NCBI GenBank assembly: GCA_964342365.1
Contig: CAYFGW010000005.1
Coordinates: 1-42,852 of the forward strand
Direction of reading: 5' to 3'
DNA: 42,852 nt
Source: CAXRDE01 sp964342365
GTDB taxonomy: Bacteria > Cyanobacteriota > Sericytochromatia > UBA7694
A program made the translations under genes and the position numbers. The notes under the pieces were generated by a model, which saw only the letters and a program-made list of their open reading frames with translations, ran no database searches and was not told where the DNA came from. Positions 7,013-15,277 of this stretch are shown piece by piece; the first letter of the stretch is position 1, and the number at the start of each line of letters is the position of its first letter.

Positions 7013-7928
7013 TTTCTGTAGCGGGATACGTGCTGGCTTCAGGCTGTGTGCTGGCTAAAACCGCTTCTGCCTGGCTTTGGGTATAGCTTCCGCTTCTTTT
7101 TTCCATGGCAATATAGCTTTGTTCCGGGTGGAACCCCAGTTTCTCTTGTCGGGCCTGGTGTACAAATCCTGGAATCAGACAATTACTGGTATATCCTGTT
7201 AACCCCGGATCTTGCCAGTTCATGGCGTTGAGAATTTCTTTTTGTTGCGTGGCGGTGACCTTGAGTAAATACAAAAAATTCACGCTGTAGTAAGCATGCT
7301 CAGCATCGCTAATATGACGTTGCATGGCGCTTAGATAGGGGCTTAGCGTGGCATAGGTTTTATTGCCAAATAAAAGCCAGTGTGCCTGATGCTGTTTCAT
7401 ATAAGCCCGGGCAATACCATCAAGATGTTTACTGCAGCTTTTACAAAAATCAGCGCCGGTACGGGCTTCTACTTTTGTTGGTGTTACCTCATATTCTTGT
7501 AAAAATGTTTCATAAAGCGGAATTTCTACAATGTCTAGAGGAACGTTTAAATCCGCACAATGCTGGCGACTGCGTTCCACAATTTCTGCAGGAATAAAAC
7601 CATTTTGATACATAAGGCAGCGGGGCGTTAACCCCATTTTGACGGCCAAAAACAGAGTGGTTAAACTGTCTTTACCGCCAGAAAGAGCTACCACCACCTG
7701 ACTGAACTGACTGTCTTTAACAAAATAGTCCAACTCCTGTTCAAGGGTTGGACTATTTTCGTTTTTTAAATAAAGATGACAGTATTGGCACATGCCGTCC
7801 GTGAGCAAAACTTTTTCAATATTCTGGTCAGGGTGCGCTGTTACATAGTTTTGACTAACCGGAAAAAAACCGGAAACTAACCATTGGCCTTCTGTAATTG
7901 CGCACCGCGAGCAGGATTTATTTTGCAA
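6951..7928 (-). CDS. PP-loop (adenine nucleotide alpha hydrolase) ATPase with zinc-ribbon cysteines
   Basis: This 325-residue protein carries SGGKDS at 83-88, the pyrophosphatase loop that adenylates substrates in tRNA-thiolating (TtcA, Ncs6), amidotransferase and sulfur-inserting enzymes. It is flanked by three Cys pairs: C6/C9 and C47/C50 before the loop, and C162/C165 after it. The first two could form a zinc ribbon, as in N-acetyl-sugar amidotransferases (WbpG/PseA type) and Ncs6 proteins. Its start lies 11 bases inside the upstream Cys-cluster gene, implying coupled translation. The partner suggests action on that protein, but tRNA or sugar substrates cannot be excluded. Family call strong, role open. 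Confidence 0.85.
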   Translation of the reverse strand: MQNKSCSRCAITEGQWLVSGFFPVSQNYVTAHPDQNIEKVLLTDGMCQYCHLYLKNENSPTLEQELDYFVKDSQFSQVVVALSGGKDSLTTLFLAVKMGLTPRCLMYQNGFIPAEIVERSRQHCADLNVPLDIVEIPLYETFLQEYEVTPTKVEARTGADFCKSCSKHLDGIARAYMKQHQAHWLLFGNKTYATLSPYLSAMQRHISDAEHAYYSVNFLYLLKVTATQQKEILNAMNWQDPGLTGYTSNCLIPGFVHQARQEKLGFHPEQSYIAMEKRSGSYTQSQAEAVLASTQPEASTYPATEIKAYYQKQGWPWPKNPQKEV

Positions 7929-8526
7929 ATACGGAAGCGTACTTTACGTTGGTGGTGCCATCAGCATTGATGTGGCCCTGTAAATGCTGCATGTGAGCAG
8001 GGGGTTTTGGCTTTAAGGGCTGATTGAGCTCTTGCATATCATTGAGAGCATCGTTGACCCGTTGACGAAGAGATTCTAGTTTAGGTGAATCAGAAGAAAG
8101 CTCTTGTAATTGCTGTCTTAAGGCATCTAAATCTTTTTTGGGTGGCTTATCATTATCAAGACATTTACAAATACATTTGCAGGCATCCTGCTTGAGTTTA
8201 TTTAGCTTATCACCCATGTCATCAGGAAGTTTTTGTAGAGAATCCATAGATTCTCTTAGCTTATTTTTTATTTGCTCTTTGTCGAGCCCACCAAAATTGA
8301 GGCTTTTGGGATCCATCTGGGCTTTATTGATAGATTCAGCGGTGTTCTTATCTACAAATTTTGAGAGGTCTTCTTTTACGTTGGCTTGATTCAAAGACTC
8401 CATGGACTGTTGCATTTGTTGTTGTGCCGACGCAACGTCTTTTGCAGGTTTATTGGTTGCAGGTTTATTGGGTTTTAACTGCTGAATATTCATGCTGTTA
8501 GCGCCAATTTTTCCCATATTTCCCAT
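7918..8526 (-). CDS. Gln/Lys-rich helical protein with a CKCICKC cluster; candidate modification substrate
   Basis: The 202-residue protein is hydrophilic, with Gln-, Asn- and Lys-rich helices. Its only cysteines are four alternating residues C116, C118, C120 and C122, in DACKCICKCLDND. A proline-rich stretch (LKPKPPAHMQHL) precedes a C-terminal tail with HINADGTTNVKYASVF. There is no signal peptide or membrane helix. ATG 8526 follows a GTGAGGAA ribosome site. The PP-loop gene starts inside its end. The compact Cys cluster next to a PP-loop ATPase and a convergent radical SAM/SPASM gene is what one would expect of a peptide or protein that is thiolated, cross-linked or metal loaded. It could instead be a metal-binding scaffold. 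No family recognised. Confidence 0.75.
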   Translation of the reverse strand: MGNMGKIGANSMNIQQLKPNKPATNKPAKDVASAQQQMQQSMESLNQANVKEDLSKFVDKNTAESINKAQMDPKSLNFGGLDKEQIKNKLRESMDSLQKLPDDMGDKLNKLKQDACKCICKCLDNDKPPKKDLDALRQQLQELSSDSPKLESLRQRVNDALNDMQELNQPLKPKPPAHMQHLQGHINADGTTNVKYASVFAK

Positions 8527-8551
8527 GTTTGTTTTTCCTCACACTGTTTTA

Positions 8552-8557
8552 ATTCTA
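8552..8557 (-). promoter_or_regulatory. Candidate -10 box of the Cys-cluster/PP-loop operon
   Basis: TAGAAT on the minus strand lies about 25 bases before ATG 8526, leaving room for the GTGAGGAA ribosome site. No convincing -35 is seen. Weak evidence. Confidence 0.3.
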
Positions 8558-8599
8558 GATGTTGTCTTAGGTTTTTATCATACCCGCAAAAAATGACTT

Positions 8600-10747
8600 T
8601 TAAACATTTTTTTCTGAAAAAACGTAGGTTTCTGGATCCATTTCGCCCAGAAAGCGAGACGGCAACGTAAAAAAGTCGTTATAGCTGCTGTAATGAGACG
8701 GTAAATTTAAATACAGCCGTTCTCTGGCCCGACTACAGGCCACGTAAAACAAGCGTCGTTCTTCTTCAATACTTTCTACATCTTTAAGAGAGCGATTGGA
8801 AGGAAACAAACCGTCTAATAAATGCATCACAAACACGTATTTCCATTCGAGTCCCTTGGCAGAATGAATGGTGGAAAGCACGAGCGGTTTTTCTTCGCTT
8901 TCCTCTAACAGAGGCTGGCTCCCATCCTGAAACTTCTGACTGGGGGGATCCAGGGCAAAGTCGGTTAAAAATTTGTCCAGTTTCTCGTACTTGGCGGACA
9001 GCTGTTCTAAAATATCCAGATCGGGCAAACGCTGTAGCCAGTCTGACTCTACGCCCTTGAGCAGGGGCTGATAATGTTGCTTCAGCAGATCCAGCTGGGC
9101 AGTGGGGTGGGACAGTGCGCGCGCTTCTATCAGGGCTTTTGCCAGAGCTTCCAGAGCGGGCACAAACTTTTTTTTGCCGAAGGCCTCTGGCTGCAACTGG
9201 CCTCCCTGTTCTCGCACGTGAGTAATAATGCGCCGGGCGGTCACGCGCCCCACCCCGGGCAATAATTGCAGTAAGCGGTGCCAGGCAATGGCATCCAGAG
9301 GATTCAGCACAAGCCGCAGGTAGGCCACCAGGTCCTTAATATGCCGACGCTCGGTAAAACGAATGCCGCCGTACACTACAAAAGGAATGTTGCGTTTAAT
9401 CAGTTCTGCCTGTAAAAAATTGCCGTGGAACCCGGAACGATACAGCACGGCCATCTCATGATAAGGGGTATCTTTGGACGCTTCCAGAATGGTTTCTGCA
9501 ATATGCACCGCTTCGTCTTCTGTGCTGTACAATTTTTCCACATGGGGCTGAATCCCCACCTTGCGTCCGCTAAACAGGCGTTTTTCAAATCCCAGGGTAT
9601 TGTGACTGAGAACGGCATTGGTAAAGTCCAGCAGGGGTTGGGTACTGCGATAATTTTCTTCTAAGCGCACCACGTGGCAGTCCTGCCAGGTTTGAGGAAA
9701 GCGCAAAATATTTTCGTAATTGGCGCCTCTGAATCCGTAAATGCTCTGGGCATCGTCACCCACAACCATTAAATTGCGATGTTCTGCGGCCAGATAGTCC
9801 GCCAAATCTTTTTGAATCAGATTGGTGTCCTGGTATTCGTCCACCATAATATAGTCAAATAAACTGCGGGCTTTGCGGGCAAAGGCCGGGTTGTCCCGCA
9901 GCTGATTGCGGGTCAGTTCGATCAGATCATCGTAGTCCAGCAGCTGGTTGCCCTTTTTGTAAGCGGCATAGGTTTTAGCAATGGTTTGTAAGGCCTCTAA
10001 ATAGTTTTCCAACAGGTCAGGATGTTGCTGCTTCAGAATATCTTCAAGGCTGAGCTGGGCATTGCGGGAACGAGAAATAATCTCAAAAATTCGCTTTTTG
10101 CGCGGAAAAGCCCGATCCTTACCGCGCAGTTTCAGCTCTTGCACAATCAAATCCACCACGTCAGCACTGTCCACGGTGTCAATAATGGTAAATTGTGGCG
10201 ACAAACCCACCATGGGCGCCAGACGGCGTAGCAGATAAGCACAAAAAGAATGAAAGGTGCCCCCCATGACCCGATGGGCCCCCTGTTTGGGATTGAGAAG
10301 CTGCGCTCGTTCCAGCATTTCCATGGCCGAACGACGGGTAAAGGTGAGCAGCAAAATTCGCCCGGGCTTGACCCCCTGATCCAGCAAATAGCTCAGGCGA
10401 TGCACCAGCGTACGGGTTTTTCCGCTGCCCGCTCCCGCCAATACCAGCAGCGGGCCCTGTGTACAAGTAGTGGCAGCCAACTGCTGCGGATTCAAGGCAC
10501 TGGCATAGTCCAGGCTGAGCGTCTGGCCTTCAAGAGAAACTTCCGGAGGCAGGCGCTCGCCCAGGGTATCGCTCAGAGCACGAATTTCTTTGATTTTAAT
10601 TTTTAAATGGGGATCAGGGGTTGGCCATTCATAACGGGTGTTGTGAAGACTGTTTTCACCGATTTCTAAATAGCTGGCCGCCTGAGCCGGCGAGGTGGTA
10701 AAAAACTCCAAAAACTCAGAAACATGTCGCAGTCCGTCTTCCGTCAT
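8600..10747 (-). CDS. UvrD/Rep/PcrA-family DNA helicase
   Basis: The 715-residue SF1A helicase has Walker A AGAGSGKT (104-111), preceded by the Q motif LNPQQLAA. Motif II is DEYQDTN, motif III GDDAQSIYGFRGAN, motif IV RLEENYRST, motif V STIHSAKGLEWKYVFV, and a VACSRARERLYL motif VI. Such 3'-5' helicases act in DNA repair and replication restart. An extra 80 residues precede the helicase core and do not match a known domain. The C-terminus is shorter than classical UvrD and lacks the usual Tudor-like tail. Its ATG directly abuts the stop of the upstream LmeA-like gene, so both are in one transcript. The specific member (UvrD, PcrA or Rep) is not resolved. Confidence 0.92.
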   Translation of the reverse strand: MTEDGLRHVSEFLEFFTTSPAQAASYLEIGENSLHNTRYEWPTPDPHLKIKIKEIRALSDTLGERLPPEVSLEGQTLSLDYASALNPQQLAATTCTQGPLLVLAGAGSGKTRTLVHRLSYLLDQGVKPGRILLLTFTRRSAMEMLERAQLLNPKQGAHRVMGGTFHSFCAYLLRRLAPMVGLSPQFTIIDTVDSADVVDLIVQELKLRGKDRAFPRKKRIFEIISRSRNAQLSLEDILKQQHPDLLENYLEALQTIAKTYAAYKKGNQLLDYDDLIELTRNQLRDNPAFARKARSLFDYIMVDEYQDTNLIQKDLADYLAAEHRNLMVVGDDAQSIYGFRGANYENILRFPQTWQDCHVVRLEENYRSTQPLLDFTNAVLSHNTLGFEKRLFSGRKVGIQPHVEKLYSTEDEAVHIAETILEASKDTPYHEMAVLYRSGFHGNFLQAELIKRNIPFVVYGGIRFTERRHIKDLVAYLRLVLNPLDAIAWHRLLQLLPGVGRVTARRIITHVREQGGQLQPEAFGKKKFVPALEALAKALIEARALSHPTAQLDLLKQHYQPLLKGVESDWLQRLPDLDILEQLSAKYEKLDKFLTDFALDPPSQKFQDGSQPLLEESEEKPLVLSTIHSAKGLEWKYVFVMHLLDGLFPSNRSLKDVESIEEERRLFYVACSRARERLYLNLPSHYSSYNDFFTLPSRFLGEMDPETYVFSEKNV

Positions 10748-11710
10748 TTATTGCAATTGCCCCCGGAGACGCACCGCGCCCCCTTCGAGGGTGACCTGCT
10801 GCAGGCGGGCTTTTTGACCGTTGGGCAAGCGCATGGCGTTGCGCACATAGGCCTGCACCTGCGCTCGTACAGCGCTTTCAATAAAGGGCATGGGCACTCC
10901 CATATTTCCCAGGGACACCCTGTGAATCTGAGGTTCTACGGTATTGCCACTGACACGCAGTCCCATTTCACCCCCGAGGTAAACGGTAGGCGTTCCACGA
11001 TTGACGCCGGGCAGACGGTTTAAAAAGGCGTCTGGCAAATGTTTGGGCAAAAGGGCCACGGTAATTTTGGCGCGCCCGCCGGAAATGGTGGTAGAAACAC
11101 CCTGAATAGACTGACGATAGGCAGGAGCAGTCCCTCCTACGAGACCGTTATAGATCATGCTGGATATTTCGTTTTGGCTGATTTGAAAATTAAAATCATT
11201 GACGTTGGTCTTTGGCCGCTCAGTTTGAGAAGCTCTGTTTTGGGGAACCGAGCGCGTGGGTGCGGTGTTCACGGTTTCCGGGACTGTAGGCGCTGAGCCA
11301 ACGGAGTCTGAGTTTGTAACACCTGAGTCCGTGACGTCTCTGCCTGAGACGGGCGGGTCGGGACGATTCACGGGAATTTCTACAATAGTGTTTTCAGTCG
11401 TACTGGTTTCAGTGGCATTGCGACTATCGCCATTGAGATTAGACGTCTCGTTTTGGGTAGTTTCTGTGGGAGGCGCATTGGCAATAGCACTTTGCAAACG
11501 CTGATTTAGATCGGGGGTATTGTCAGGTTCTACGGTGTTTTCCACCTCCAATTGACGTGTCACAAACGTACCCGTATTTTCGGGTTTCTGTGTGGCCTGT
11601 TGCACCAGAAGCCGTGGCCCAAGAATCACTGCCAAAATAGCCACAATCCCCAAAATCGCCAGGGTAGACAGAATAAAAACCAGGGGTTTGCGCGAACGTT
11701 TTTTAGCCAT
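10748..11710 (-). CDS. Membrane-anchored LmeA-like (DUF2993-type) lipid-binding protein
   Basis: From ATG 11710 the protein has 320 residues. A basic N-terminus (KKRSRK) and one membrane helix (LVFILSTLAILGIVAILAVI) are followed by about 120 residues rich in Thr, Asn, Pro and Val, a flexible spacer. The last 150 residues form a domain with QISQNEISSMIYNGL and VPMPFIESAVRAQVQAYV. These resemble the LmeA/YpmS type of periplasmic lipid-binding domain, common in cyanobacteria and actinobacteria. It probably acts outside the membrane on lipids. The ATG at 11719 overlaps the TATAAT box, so 11710 is preferred. The stop abuts the helicase start. Confidence 0.65.
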   Translation of the reverse strand: MAKKRSRKPLVFILSTLAILGIVAILAVILGPRLLVQQATQKPENTGTFVTRQLEVENTVEPDNTPDLNQRLQSAIANAPPTETTQNETSNLNGDSRNATETSTTENTIVEIPVNRPDPPVSGRDVTDSGVTNSDSVGSAPTVPETVNTAPTRSVPQNRASQTERPKTNVNDFNFQISQNEISSMIYNGLVGGTAPAYRQSIQGVSTTISGGRAKITVALLPKHLPDAFLNRLPGVNRGTPTVYLGGEMGLRVSGNTVEPQIHRVSLGNMGVPMPFIESAVRAQVQAYVRNAMRLPNGQKARLQQVTLEGGAVRLRGQLQ

Positions 11711-11746
11711 ACCCTTCATTATACAAGAGGGGTATACTTTTAAGTA
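11710..11746. promoter_or_regulatory. Compact divergent promoter with two leaderless-type starts
   Basis: On the minus strand TATAAT (11723-11718) is followed by seven bases and ATG 11710. On the plus strand TATACT (11733-11738) is followed by seven bases and ATG 11746. The two -10 boxes are only nine bases apart, so the promoters overlap and may compete. A short ATACTT/AAGTAT palindrome spans the plus-strand box. Neither start has a Shine-Dalgarno sequence. Confidence 0.5.
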
Positions 11747-12786
11747 TGTATACTCCTCCCGCCACCGACTATTTGTCCTCAGAGATTTTAGAACGTCAAA
11801 AGAAACTCTTTGCCAATTCCTGGCAATGGATTCCCGCTCCGGCCATAGACACCCTGAGCCCCTTCACGCTGCTACCGCAGTTCTTAGACGCTCATTTACT
11901 TCTGCTGTCTGAACAGCGAGAATACGCCCTTTCCAACGTGTGTACCCACCGGGGAGCCCTGCTCTATCAAGCATCTTGTAAAGTGCCTACCACTTTGCGC
12001 TGCCCCTACCACGGGCGCAGTTTTGATAAAGGTGGAAAATGTCTGGCCATGCCCGGTTTTGAGAAAGTGTCCAGCTTTCCCACCCCTCAGGATCATTTGC
12101 CCCGTAAAGAACTCAAAACCTGGCATTTCCTGCGTTTTGTGGCTTTACAAACGCCCTTTGTTGATTTTGAAACCTTTGTGGCCTCCCTCGATGAACGCCT
12201 CGGTTTTTTACCGCTGGACACCTTTCAGTTTTCTGAAGCTCACAGCCGGGACTACGACCTCGCGGCCCACTGGATGCTCTACTGCGACAATTATTTGGAG
12301 GGCCTGCACATTCCCTATGTACACCCCGCCCTGTTGCGAGCTCTGAATTTTAAAGCTTATGAAACCCATACCTTACCCCACGGGGTTCTCCAAATCGGGC
12401 TGGCGGAAGATGATGAAGTGGCCTTTGAATTGCCACCTGACCACCCCGATACGGGCAAAAGGGTCGCGGCCTTTTATTTCTGGCTTTTTCCCAATCTGAT
12501 GCTCAATTTTTACCCCTGGGGACTCTCTCTGAATGTGGTAGAGCCCCGCGGTCTGGAGTCGACCCGCGTTCGTTACTTGAGCTGGATTTCTCGCCCGGAG
12601 CTAATGAGCACGGGAGCAGGTGCCGATGTAGACACCACTGAGCGAGAAGATCACGAAGTGGTTTTAAGGGTACAACAGGGCTTAAAGTCACCGCTGTATC
12701 ATCGCGGACGTTATGCTCCTGATATGGAAAAAGGGGTGGCTCACTTTCATCATTTGCGCAAACGTTACGAAACGCAAGACGTTTAG
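11746..12786 (+). CDS. Rieske-type non-heme iron oxygenase, alpha subunit-like
   Basis: The 346-residue protein contains the Rieske [2Fe-2S] ligands in CTHRG (about residues 63-67) and CPYHGRSF (about 85-92). A C-terminal SRPBCC-type catalytic domain follows, with the mononuclear iron motif DNYLEGLHIPYVHP, where an Asp and two His stand in the usual order. The length and layout match ring-hydroxylating or choline monooxygenase-like alpha subunits, which use an electron-transfer partner. No reductase or ferredoxin gene is nearby. A hydroxylase or demethylase reaction is expected; the substrate is unknown. Start chosen by the TATACT box seven bases upstream. Confidence 0.9.
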   Translation: MYTPPATDYLSSEILERQKKLFANSWQWIPAPAIDTLSPFTLLPQFLDAHLLLLSEQREYALSNVCTHRGALLYQASCKVPTTLRCPYHGRSFDKGGKCLAMPGFEKVSSFPTPQDHLPRKELKTWHFLRFVALQTPFVDFETFVASLDERLGFLPLDTFQFSEAHSRDYDLAAHWMLYCDNYLEGLHIPYVHPALLRALNFKAYETHTLPHGVLQIGLAEDDEVAFELPPDHPDTGKRVAAFYFWLFPNLMLNFYPWGLSLNVVEPRGLESTRVRYLSWISRPELMSTGAGADVDTTEREDHEVVLRVQQGLKSPLYHRGRYAPDMEKGVAHFHHLRKRYETQDV

Positions 12787-12845
12787 CACAAAAGCCCTCT
12801 AAACCCCGTGTTATACTATTTTCATAACGTTCAAAGGCCTGATTT

Positions 12846-14285
12846 ATGACCATCCGAAGCAGTGAATCCGTACAAAAACTATGTTCTCTGGCAGTGCAGC
12901 AGGGACTTGTTAAAGCCAGCGATATTTCCCTGGCTTATCAGACCTATCTCAACACCAAGCTTTTGGCAGGACAGTGTCAGTACGTGCTGCAAGCTCAGGA
13001 AGGTCGTATTTCGCTTCAGGAGCGCGATGCCTCCACAGACGGTTTTGAAGATGAAGAGTGGAGTGCCCTGGAAATGCCTGCTCCGGCGTTTTCGGGAGAA
13101 TGGGTGCCTTTTGCCTCCGAAAAACTGGCCCTCTTTGATTTACAGGGTCGCTTTGAAGGTGTACAGGAGCGCTCGCGTCCGGAACTCGTGCCCGCGGAGC
13201 GGGGCGGCTACGTATGGTCCAAGAACAAGCCCTATCGTATGTCGAGCCTGATTAATCCGTTGATTCCCGTGAACACAGCGGAACGGGGCCCCTATGATTT
13301 TTATTTCCCGCCGGAACAGGATGACGGTCTGTTTATCATGGATCGCGCCGCAGGCACCGTGTTTATGACGGATTTGACGTTGAATATTACCAAAATCAAA
13401 ATCAAGGTGCGCGAACCGGGCAGTCAGAAGAGCATTTGTCTGGCCTATGACGGCAAAAACCATGTGGCTTATGTAACGGATCATCAAACCTCAGATATTA
13501 TTATTATCAAGCCCCGGGAAAAGAAGGTGGAACGGGTGTCTACCCCCCACGGCGTGCTGGGCAACCTGATTTTTGACGCCCAGCGCAATCAGCTGATGAT
13601 TATGCTGGCCGATCCCGAGCAGGAACCCGCCATTTTGATTTTTAGCTGCCAGGATTTTTCCCATCAGGGCACCTTGCTCATTCCCGGAAAGCGCTTTAGC
13701 AGCCTGGATGATCCCTGTGATTTGATGGGTTTAAGTCCCGACGGCAAAAATATGCTGGTCATGTCCTATAGCAATGAGCCTGCGCTGTCCACGCCGCTGA
13801 TTTCTTCCATTGGCTTAAAAAGTCAGCAATTGATCAAAACCCACACCCTCAGTCAGCACGATAAACCCATTGGTTTTGCTTTTCAGCATAAAAAACCACG
13901 GCCTCAGGACGTGCCTGATTTTGACGATTTTATAGCCGATAAGGGACTCCTCAAAGGCCCCCAACTGGTGGGGTTACTCCGTTTAATTGAACAACTGGAA
14001 GCCGATAAAAACAAACCGCTCTTTGATCAAGATGTAGAATCAGCACTGACCCATATTGAAGATAATTTCAGTGCTGAAGAACTGCACGAAGTCTCAGAAA
14101 TTTCTCAGGAAGCCACCACTGCTCTGGCCAAAGAAAGCTTTTTTGAATGGCAGGGCCGCAGCGATATGAGCCAGGAGGAAAAGCAGGTGCTCGTGGAGCG
14201 CATGGCACAAATCAAAACCGATGAAAAAGTGTCACGCACCAACGGGGTCTTTGTACTCAACTGGCTCAAAGGCATTCACCGCTAG
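12846..14285 (+). CDS. Unknown 479-residue protein with beta-rich central region
   Basis: The N-terminal 60 residues are helical (SVQKLCSLAVQQGLVKASDI). Residues 150-345 then show repeating strand-turn units such as DGLFIMDRAAGTVFMTDL, HVAYVTDHQTSDIIIIKP and QLMIMLADPEQEPAILIF, like blades of a beta-propeller (YVTN/NHL type). The last 120 residues are acidic and helical. There is no signal peptide, so it should be cytoplasmic. AAAGG lies eight bases before the ATG, and TATACT (12812-12817) is a candidate -10. The J-domain/TPR gene 22 bases downstream is probably in the same operon, so a scaffold or chaperone-related role is possible. No family recognised. Confidence 0.75.
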   Translation: MTIRSSESVQKLCSLAVQQGLVKASDISLAYQTYLNTKLLAGQCQYVLQAQEGRISLQERDASTDGFEDEEWSALEMPAPAFSGEWVPFASEKLALFDLQGRFEGVQERSRPELVPAERGGYVWSKNKPYRMSSLINPLIPVNTAERGPYDFYFPPEQDDGLFIMDRAAGTVFMTDLTLNITKIKIKVREPGSQKSICLAYDGKNHVAYVTDHQTSDIIIIKPREKKVERVSTPHGVLGNLIFDAQRNQLMIMLADPEQEPAILIFSCQDFSHQGTLLIPGKRFSSLDDPCDLMGLSPDGKNMLVMSYSNEPALSTPLISSIGLKSQQLIKTHTLSQHDKPIGFAFQHKKPRPQDVPDFDDFIADKGLLKGPQLVGLLRLIEQLEADKNKPLFDQDVESALTHIEDNFSAEELHEVSEISQEATTALAKESFFEWQGRSDMSQEEKQVLVERMAQIKTDEKVSRTNGVFVLNWLKGIHR

Positions 14286-14307
14286 TTTGCGCCCCCACAC
14301 AGGAGAA

Positions 14308-14946
14308 TTGAATGCCCTTGTTCTGGAGCCGGATCATTATTCCCGTCTGGGTTTGCCGCCGGAGGCCACGGCCGAAGAAGTTGAACAGCGCTTTTTAGAA
14401 GCTTCTCAGGGCTTTCATTTGAACTCTCTCTCAGACGATTTACGCTATAACGCCGCCGAGCAGTTACTGATCCTCACCCAGTCCTATGAACTCCTGAGCA
14501 ACGCCGTGGAGCGCAGCCACTACGATATTCGGCGCTTTGGCCGGGAAAATCTGCCTCTACATGAAAAGGTGCAAATTCAGTTTCGTGCGGGCCTGGCCGC
14601 CTATCGCAAACACAAGCTAGAACTGGCGCTGTCTCATTTTAAAGCCGCGGTTAAACTCTACCCTCACCGCTGTTTGTTTCGGGTACATCTGGCCAATATT
14701 TACTACGAGAAAAAGTGGTACAGCAACGTGGAAAACGAATTGGAAACCGCGCTGCACTTAGACCCCGAAGATCGCTTTGCCAAAGAAACCGTGGCCCGTC
14801 TCGTGTTTCATTACGAAAGTTATAGCAAAGCCACCAAAGCTCCCTTTGTGAAGCGCTTTAAAACCCAGATGCTCACCCGCCTCAAAACCGGCAACCTCAC
14901 GGGGGCCCTTGAAGATATTGAGCCCTCGCCCCGTAAAAAGCCCTGA
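14308..14946 (+). CDS. Degenerate J-domain and TPR-like protein
   Basis: Residues 10-75 (DHYSRLGLPPEATAEEVEQR, then AEQLLILTQSYELLSN and SHYDIRRFG) follow the J-domain layout. The HPD tripeptide that stimulates Hsp70 is absent: the loop reads GFHLNSLSDD. Two TPR-like helical hairpins follow (ALSHFKAAVKLYPHR; NVENELETALHLDPEDRFAK). The start is uncertain. TTG 14308 is in frame but only two bases from AGGAG. ATG 14312 has good spacing from AGGAG but lies in the +1 frame, where it stops after 28 codons. The open frame extends upstream to 14221 inside the previous gene. The product may organise proteins rather than act as a true DnaK cochaperone. Confidence 0.7.
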   Translation: MNALVLEPDHYSRLGLPPEATAEEVEQRFLEASQGFHLNSLSDDLRYNAAEQLLILTQSYELLSNAVERSHYDIRRFGRENLPLHEKVQIQFRAGLAAYRKHKLELALSHFKAAVKLYPHRCLFRVHLANIYYEKKWYSNVENELETALHLDPEDRFAKETVARLVFHYESYSKATKAPFVKRFKTQMLTRLKTGNLTGALEDIEPSPRKKP

Positions 14947-14959
14947 CCTACTGTAATTG

Positions 14960-14968
14960 TGGTAGAAT
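14960..14968 (+). promoter_or_regulatory. Extended -10 promoter of rpsU
   Basis: TGGTAGAAT provides TGn plus TAGAAT (14963-14968). Transcription would begin near 14975, giving a leader of about 63 bases before the bS21 start at 15038. An in-frame ATG at 14975 sits at the expected +1 but lacks any ribosome site, and the extra residues are not S21-like. Confidence 0.5.
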
Positions 14969-15037
14969 AGTGCAATGCTCCAGGGTGTTATGCTCTGGCT
15001 GCAAAATTGTATGCATGGGAGAGGAGGTGAACAAATT

Positions 15038-15238
15038 ATGATGGAAGTTGAAGTCCAGGAAGGACAAGTAGATGCCGCCATTAAGACGCTTAAAAAGAAG
15101 CTGAACCGTGCCGGTGTTTTCCGTAAAATCAAAGAAAAACGCTTTTATGAGCCTCCCAGTGCAAAAAAACAGCGCAAACGTAAAGAAGTTTTACGTCGTG
15201 CGAACAAGAAACTGAAAAAGCAACAGCGTAAATACTAG
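15038..15238 (+). CDS. rpsU: 30S ribosomal protein bS21
   Basis: The 66-residue basic protein (MMEVEVQEGQVDAAIKTL, then RAGVFRKIKEKRFYEPPS and a Lys/Arg-rich tail) is typical bS21, which helps base-pairing of the ribosome with mRNA. AGGAGGTGA, the strongest Shine-Dalgarno in the window, lies ahead of two adjacent ATG codons (15038 and 15041). The first is taken. A longer in-frame version from 14975 is judged not real. It is followed after 39 bases by the FapA-like gene. A bS21 gene with a perfect ribosome site contrasts with nearby genes that seem to lack leaders. Confidence 0.96.
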   Translation: MMEVEVQEGQVDAAIKTLKKKLNRAGVFRKIKEKRFYEPPSAKKQRKRKEVLRRANKKLKKQQRKY

Positions 15239-15277
15239 GTTTAAAAACCCGTTTACATCCCTGGCTCTGAGAAATTT

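Noticed and set aside
14975..15037. Longer bS21 start with 21 extra residues
   Set aside because: The extension is not S21-like and the AGGAGGTGA site clearly serves ATG 15038. The ATG at 14975 coincides with the expected transcription start only.
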